From: an uncultured Clostridia bacterium
Lineage (GTDB): Bacteria > Bacillota > Clostridia > Christensenellales > UBA1242
Length of the DNA: 15,138 bases
Assembly (NCBI GenBank): GCA_947631485.1
Contig: CANRLJ010000006.1
Span: 1-15,138 of the forward strand
Direction: 5' to 3'
Under the pieces are notes generated by a model. It ran no database searches, had not been told where the DNA came from, and worked only from the letters and a program-made list of their open reading frames with translations. Made by a program: the position numbers and the translations under genes. The stretch's first letter is position 1. Each line of letters opens with the position of its first letter. This document shows, piece by piece, positions 13,701 to 15,138 of this stretch.

Positions 13701-15138
13701 CAAACTTATGCCATCTTTTGGAGACAACGTGAGTTTTGCTGGCTGAACATCAACAAATGCCGAAGATACATCCTTTGCAATCACTCCATCAATGCTGTAT
13801 TGCAAAGCAAAGTCGTCACATTTGGTGATGTAAACTCTGACATTGTGTTGTCCAACTTTCAGGAAGTTGGCATTTGAAATTCTTTGGCTGTCAACCCTGA
13901 TTGCAATGTCAAATCTGTCCTTATGATTTTGCAGATAGCCCTCAAAATCCACAAAGTGGTCTGGAACTTGATATGAAAACCTCAAATCTTCGTTGTTTGC
14001 TATTGCGCCATATGTGTAAACCAAATCCGTGCTGCTTATTTGTATTGTCAATGTGGCTTGTGTGATTCTTCCTGTCACGCCCTCCAAATTCAAGTTGTAG
14101 TTTCTGCTTTCGGCAGTGTCAAGGATTTCACCAACAACACTGTAGTCTCCCTCGGAATTTACATATTGAGCAATGTCTTCGCCGTCATACATTGTCAGAG
14201 AGAATCTGAAACTGTCGCCCTCAACCAATCCGTCCAGCATCTCAACTGACTGCTCTCTGGTGTAGGTATATTGTGCCTTGCCATTGTTAAATTCTGCCCT
14301 AAACACCTTGTCTGTGCCTTTCAAAGTGACATTTCTCTTTGTTATGACAAGTGTGAAGCAGTTGGTCATGTTGGACAAGCCAATTTTTATGCTCTTTGAA
14401 TAGTTTGTTGCCGATGTGCCCTCCGACCTCATCCTGTATGAGCCGACATTTTGTCTGATTTCGCCCTCATATTTTATTGTGGATGTGAAGCCATCAACCT
14501 TTCCGTCATACTTTGTGTATGTTCTGTAATCCTCTGTTGTATAGAAGTTTAAAACAAATGTCTTCACACTTCTTCCGTCACTGCTTGTGATGACAAGTGC
14601 ATAACCCTCGTCTGCATTTCCTCCGATGCCAAGCGAAGTGTAGAGTTTTCCATCATATTCAATTGTGATATTTCCGGTGTATTCGTCAGCCGAGACCTCG
14701 TCTTCAGTGCTTGCCAAAACATACAAAGGCATGTCTGATGGAATAATTCTGTATGCGCCCTCAACACTTGTGTCGCCGTTAAATGTGCCGTCAACTTCCT
14801 TTGCCACAACATAGTCGTTGCTGTAAGTCTCATCGGTCTTGACGCTTGCATCTGTGATTCGATAGTATCCAACCGTGCCGCCTGACTGTCTTGTCAGCAT
14901 CAGTGTGATTGTTTCATTTAATGCAGTGCGGTAGGTGTGTTCAAACACATTGTTTTCTGTTTGCTGTGAGCCGACAACTGCTGTGATTTGCCCTGATGTT
15001 GTGAAAGTCAAATTGATTGTTCTTGCACTGACAACAAAGTTTGAAATTGTCATTGTTTGAATATCATAGTTTCTTGTCTCTTCATCAACTGCCTCAAAAG
15101 TCAAAACATATGACCCTGCATGCAAGAAGTTGTTTTCG
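7734..15138 (-). CDS. Giant modular surface protein, membrane-anchored, 5' end outside window
   Basis: One open frame of about 2467 codons, still open at the right edge (the last in-window residues read ENNFLHAGSY), so the signal peptide and N-terminus are missing. Domains in order of translation: three MBG/YDG-like beta modules (about 14360 down to 13440); a long array of diverged beta modules with InlB/Flg_new-type motifs such as FDGWF, FTGWNTARDG, FEGWREE, FQGYFTRENG and FSSWST, often closing with LYAVWEK or LYAIFSE (about 13330 to 8900); a beta-rich linker; one GLUG-like module (8180-7868); a transmembrane helix; and the tail RKRKKTREELAKH. It has fewer than a dozen cysteines and is rich in Asp, Glu, Asn, Thr and Tyr, as extracellular proteins are. 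No catalytic motif or LPXTG is seen. Adhesion, or a cell-surface stalk, is the likely role by analogy; ligand unknown. uppP follows in the same direction. Confidence 0.88.
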   Translation of the reverse strand, partial: ENNFLHAGSYVLTFEAVDEETRNYDIQTMTISNFVVSARTINLTFTTSGQITAVVGSQQTENNVFEHTYRTALNETITLMLTRQSGGTVGYYRITDASVKTDETYSNDYVVAKEVDGTFNGDTSVEGAYRIIPSDMPLYVLASTEDEVSADEYTGNITIEYDGKLYTSLGIGGNADEGYALVITSSDGRSVKTFVLNFYTTEDYRTYTKYDGKVDGFTSTIKYEGEIRQNVGSYRMRSEGTSATNYSKSIKIGLSNMTNCFTLVITKRNVTLKGTDKVFRAEFNNGKAQYTYTREQSVEMLDGLVEGDSFRFSLTMYDGEDIAQYVNSEGDYSVVGEILDTAESRNYNLNLEGVTGRITQATLTIQISSTDLVYTYGAIANNEDLRFSYQVPDHFVDFEGYLQNHKDRFDIAIRVDSQRISNANFLKVGQHNVRVYITKCDDFALQYSIDGVIAKDVSSAFVDVQPAKLTLSPKDGISLESIFTKRFDDTDKVDFKNADGSFKFNIDTILPGDIVTLTNVTYQTSANGSHIPIVFTFEGADLENYDTTDIENSYFGTINAVKVRIEFDAKQAVGDAIQNQNGESISDFTINFPFSNGNLTQNTTESVVFPSVVTGKAGHAFDGWFINFEAVQGSAKYNLLVEYTSKMQTNYEDGIFAVRVENDSLTVEFLDKLLREEENLFGYNYLAPQYLTGHNPTFVFEAKWNPNSYDVRINIVDENGNPFETQQEEGNPFVANYDFVEVQYGFGETSSGLQMNGLVGQSQSIPVVYNYFLRVAYQIKDENCNFEGFYIGSNRVTSDSNFTIQTTVLEVLHVQEAYEINLRFSVKRVQISLDLSSCETAEILSEDFVRQNDSHIWTFTTDYFALGENTLQTLVDFATISSEGHVLQALGSYSTDQFAATKLSDILPSVAAREDYSLVFVATFKAVPVHVTLYYNFGEEEQTVSFDVDFGETFNSAPEWLDKIKGNSGYNFTGWNTARDGFGETIVGDSVVSKTEGYSLYAVWEKQKINIRLEVTNATITFNDDDGLHTQVYGGGYEILAAEYQKAIIFTVSPSLGYKVGSGWAEGFTVLGEDGGNVRIQFVVPANDEEESYLTFTVPIEKRENTVTLTTDEHISSFVVYVNNEQTDLMGNTFKVESDVSFRIVATTVEGYEISTEVAVDGNPETNNLNRTPDLNETRNVLTLWVTGIKTDLTFTFVVTTRQNKITVSFLDPEEELNLEQIEQLYFDGAGHGAEYLSNPTDFFVGTEDEYTFYVKFAYGFTYSLGDIVAQGVTVEDSFGEGALSDYVCFVLSGATTDGTVSIKATRQKFVLTVQVLSYNSQSELVPDVQFNTASVNGTVGSAEVEYNTYATLSVTTASGFEFEGWREEFSSAPIDTSETFEYLVTGTQTLYAIFSERGTYMIWFATVLHNEQFFETDGELDERETYTTFDQGGLFYDSDDELLAGEAQAQYTAIYNINTTELHYQLPEGYDFVGFGYFLDGNFVVAYSGYAGSEDGKVVFTIAGSQLASSITHVYVILETQTINLNFKSLIDIDGDISDDDQEDPVGYMEIRSQDQVVNRFGYINGTSTHYSNYDFVGGSLKSHSRFTVISNINNTFELYVNVQKRGYLLSRIEALGPVGIIKAEYEEDDGLLYMIVTMLSDTPQIDINVIFTSQLNFVDLSFVSQETGEDFDVDGGIFDVEIDGQFANRVWTSNNESASIRVTGYTGTRFKVVAYIRVGFTFVLSDGRVIDEYNIIVDGLEGITYETMSIENSGFTGKVTFEVSDFLEVNKIKLVLVPTTYSVLFKDGDEVLLEKTMKFYTEQELSLEDQAKLSVRRTNYVFQGYFTRENGAGRQYINSDLMFVGFWLESGYTLNSITPTRYVLDENAQVLPNGTIQISLYLYMSYLKTRITFSFNTSIETNYTAKDMISGVDVYNSWYYFTEPMSIEVAYGTDIRFVGPEIPGYIFYKMIIRQRRPGEMDWTIIDSSDYAIPNNVPWISDEADPYAECQVEMWYFRQIDVQIFGGKGSFELSQDGYELGSLAEALNRQHYYDPNKSVTVTATAEDGYQFSSWSTYPMTGRPSSSPVYTITPMANRQLSLRLEFVGKDVLVNFSYDNKNGQITRLTRFDYDNSNLGSIDNPIRTNVHVGDRLRLMVAISPNCGVDWQIIMPDTSLTHLDQISYKGYDNQGGRQYQYFEFTILPEYVSAITINPLFVTERLSIFITSEMDEVLDSATDDNNVNLAGYITYNGNRVTNFVAPSNQGDIVLGVVTNQRYQITRLVVSNKGQVYEDENFLQGDTIVISANFIYDNYIEGTLAISVTYSRLLWADNVLETTHFDGAGTRDDPYRIGSVDDLILMMKLVNNGEFASNGRKYSNASYILMANINISEKYWTPMGTEENPFNGTFNFNGHTVSGIYNDLFYKELHQSGLFGCLGANASFAEKTTSKWYIYLIIGVGLALIILLLVAIYVARKRKKTREELAKH
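7737..7850 (-). other. C-terminal transmembrane anchor and basic cytosolic tail
   Basis: The last 38 residues of the giant protein form a hydrophobic helix of 23-24 residues starting WYIYLIIGVGLAL (codons 7776-7847), then RKRKK and an ELAKH end. The charge pattern (short basic tail after the helix) predicts an outside N-terminus and retention in the membrane. No LPXTG or near variant precedes the helix, so attachment by a class A sortase is unlikely. Confidence 0.85.
7868..8180 (-). other. GLUG-like module next to the membrane anchor
   Basis: The stretch begins FDGAGTRDDPYRIGSVDDL and continues with a YILMANINIS strand, YWTPMGTEENPFNGTFNFNG, HTVSGIY and finally QSGLFGCLGANASF. This order (GTxxDPY.I, a DL helix, an I-N-I strand, W.P.G....PF.G.F..NGH.I.G, GLFG) is what is seen at the start of GLUG-type beta-solenoid regions in bacterial adhesins and IgA-peptidase-like proteins. 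Only a single turn is present, and it runs straight into the transmembrane helix after about eight residues. It may be a folded base for the stalk. Confidence 0.6.
8900..13330 (-). repeat. Array of diverged InlB/Flg_new-type beta modules
   Basis: Within the giant protein, modules of roughly 70-120 residues recur with a central F-x-G-W/Y/F motif. The codons lie near 13257-13280 (FDGWF), 12761-12787 (FEGFY), 12197-12228 (FTGWNTARDGFG), 11026-11055 (FEGWREE), 10700-10723 (FVGFGYF), 9639-9671 (FQGYFTRENGAG) and 8967-8989 (FSSWST). The module around 12110-12360 is the most typical: it ends in YSLYAVWEK as in Listeria-Bacteroides repeat (InlB B-repeat) domains. Others have lost the glycine or tryptophan and are recognisable only by context. 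The family is a beta-grasp-like extracellular repeat in internalins and many gut-bacterial surface proteins. Confidence 0.65.
13440..14360 (-). repeat. Three tandem MBG/YDG-like protein modules
   Basis: Within the giant protein, three consecutive modules of about 95-110 residues share one plan: a strand rich in T, L and V (LVITKRNVTLKG, ITQATLTIQISS, VDVQPAKLTLS), a Y-D/G or F-D-D-T element (VYTYGAIANN, KRFDDTDKV), and a closing AG/VG..Y/NY segment (ESRNYNLNL, LENYDTTD). This is the layout of bacterial MBG (mucin-binding) and YDG domains, which occur in exported adhesins. The fragment at the right edge (HAGSYVLTF, then ETRNYDIQ) is the end of another such module. Copies differ strongly; no DNA-level repeat is seen. 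Boundaries are approximate. Confidence 0.55.

Noticed and set aside
7963..14249. Many plus-strand open frames of 60-136 codons opposite the giant gene
   Set aside because: They have no recognisable domains or consistent ribosome sites, are rich in Cys/His/Gln as expected for antisense frames, and lie wholly within a strongly supported minus-strand gene.
8900..14400. DNA-level tandem repeats or recombination hot spots in the giant gene
   Set aside because: The protein modules are repeated in plan only; I found no long near-identical nucleotide stretches by eye. A self dot-plot would settle this.
15123..15125. TTG at 15125 as the start of the giant protein
   Set aside because: The frame stays open to the window edge, this residue lies inside an MBG-like module, and no signal peptide follows.
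1..15138. tRNA, rRNA, CRISPR arrays, insertion sequences or phage genes
   Set aside because: None seen; the only non-coding gaps are under about 90 bases and hold promoter or terminator elements.

Overview
The window looks like a chromosomal segment of a low-GC Gram-positive bacterium (Bacillota, probably an uncultured Clostridia-type lineage). The evidence is the holB-ricT-yabB gene order known from Bacillus subtilis, the spore-maturation pair spmA/spmB, and a giant exported protein built from MBG/YDG-like and InlB/Flg_new-like modules with a C-terminal membrane anchor. A narrower placement (for example gut Christensenellales-like bacteria) is only a guess. Coding density is very high: no gap between genes exceeds about 90 bases, and I see no RNA gene, CRISPR array or insertion sequence.

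Layout. Positions 1-542 (-) hold the first 180 residues of a TatD-family DNase, cut by the left edge. A short divergent promoter region (543-631) separates it from spmA-spmB (632-1701, +), two translationally coupled membrane proteins. spmB meets the next block tail to tail with an 8-base overlap. That block (1694-4212, -) is the operon holB-ricT-trmN6/yabB: clamp-loader delta' subunit, the PSP1-domain protein RicT, and a tRNA adenine-N6 methyltransferase-like protein. Upstream of it lies a clear intrinsic terminator (4267-4287) for a type IIA P-type Ca2+ ATPase (4286-6892, -). That gene follows uppP (6936-7691, -), the undecaprenyl-diphosphatase of cell-wall lipid recycling. The right half (7734-15138, -) is one uninterrupted reading frame of more than 2460 codons whose 5' end lies beyond the window.

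The giant protein is a surface protein. Three MBG/YDG-like modules are followed by a long run of diverged beta modules with InlB-type F-x-G-W/Y motifs. Then come one juxtamembrane GLUG-like module, a single transmembrane helix and a short basic tail. There is no LPXTG motif. uppP lies only 42 bases downstream and probably shares its transcript, at least in part.

The most interesting signal is how genes start. The genes that open transcription units (tatD, spmA, holB, probably the ATPase) have no Shine-Dalgarno sequence. Instead each has a TAAAAT box 5-7 nt before the ATG, three of them with an acceptable or excellent -35 element. This would put the transcript start at or next to the A of the ATG. 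Genes inside operons (spmB, ricT, trmN6) and uppP have ordinary Shine-Dalgarno sequences. This suggests habitual leaderless transcription of first genes in this organism. It is an inference from a handful of genes, but easy to test.
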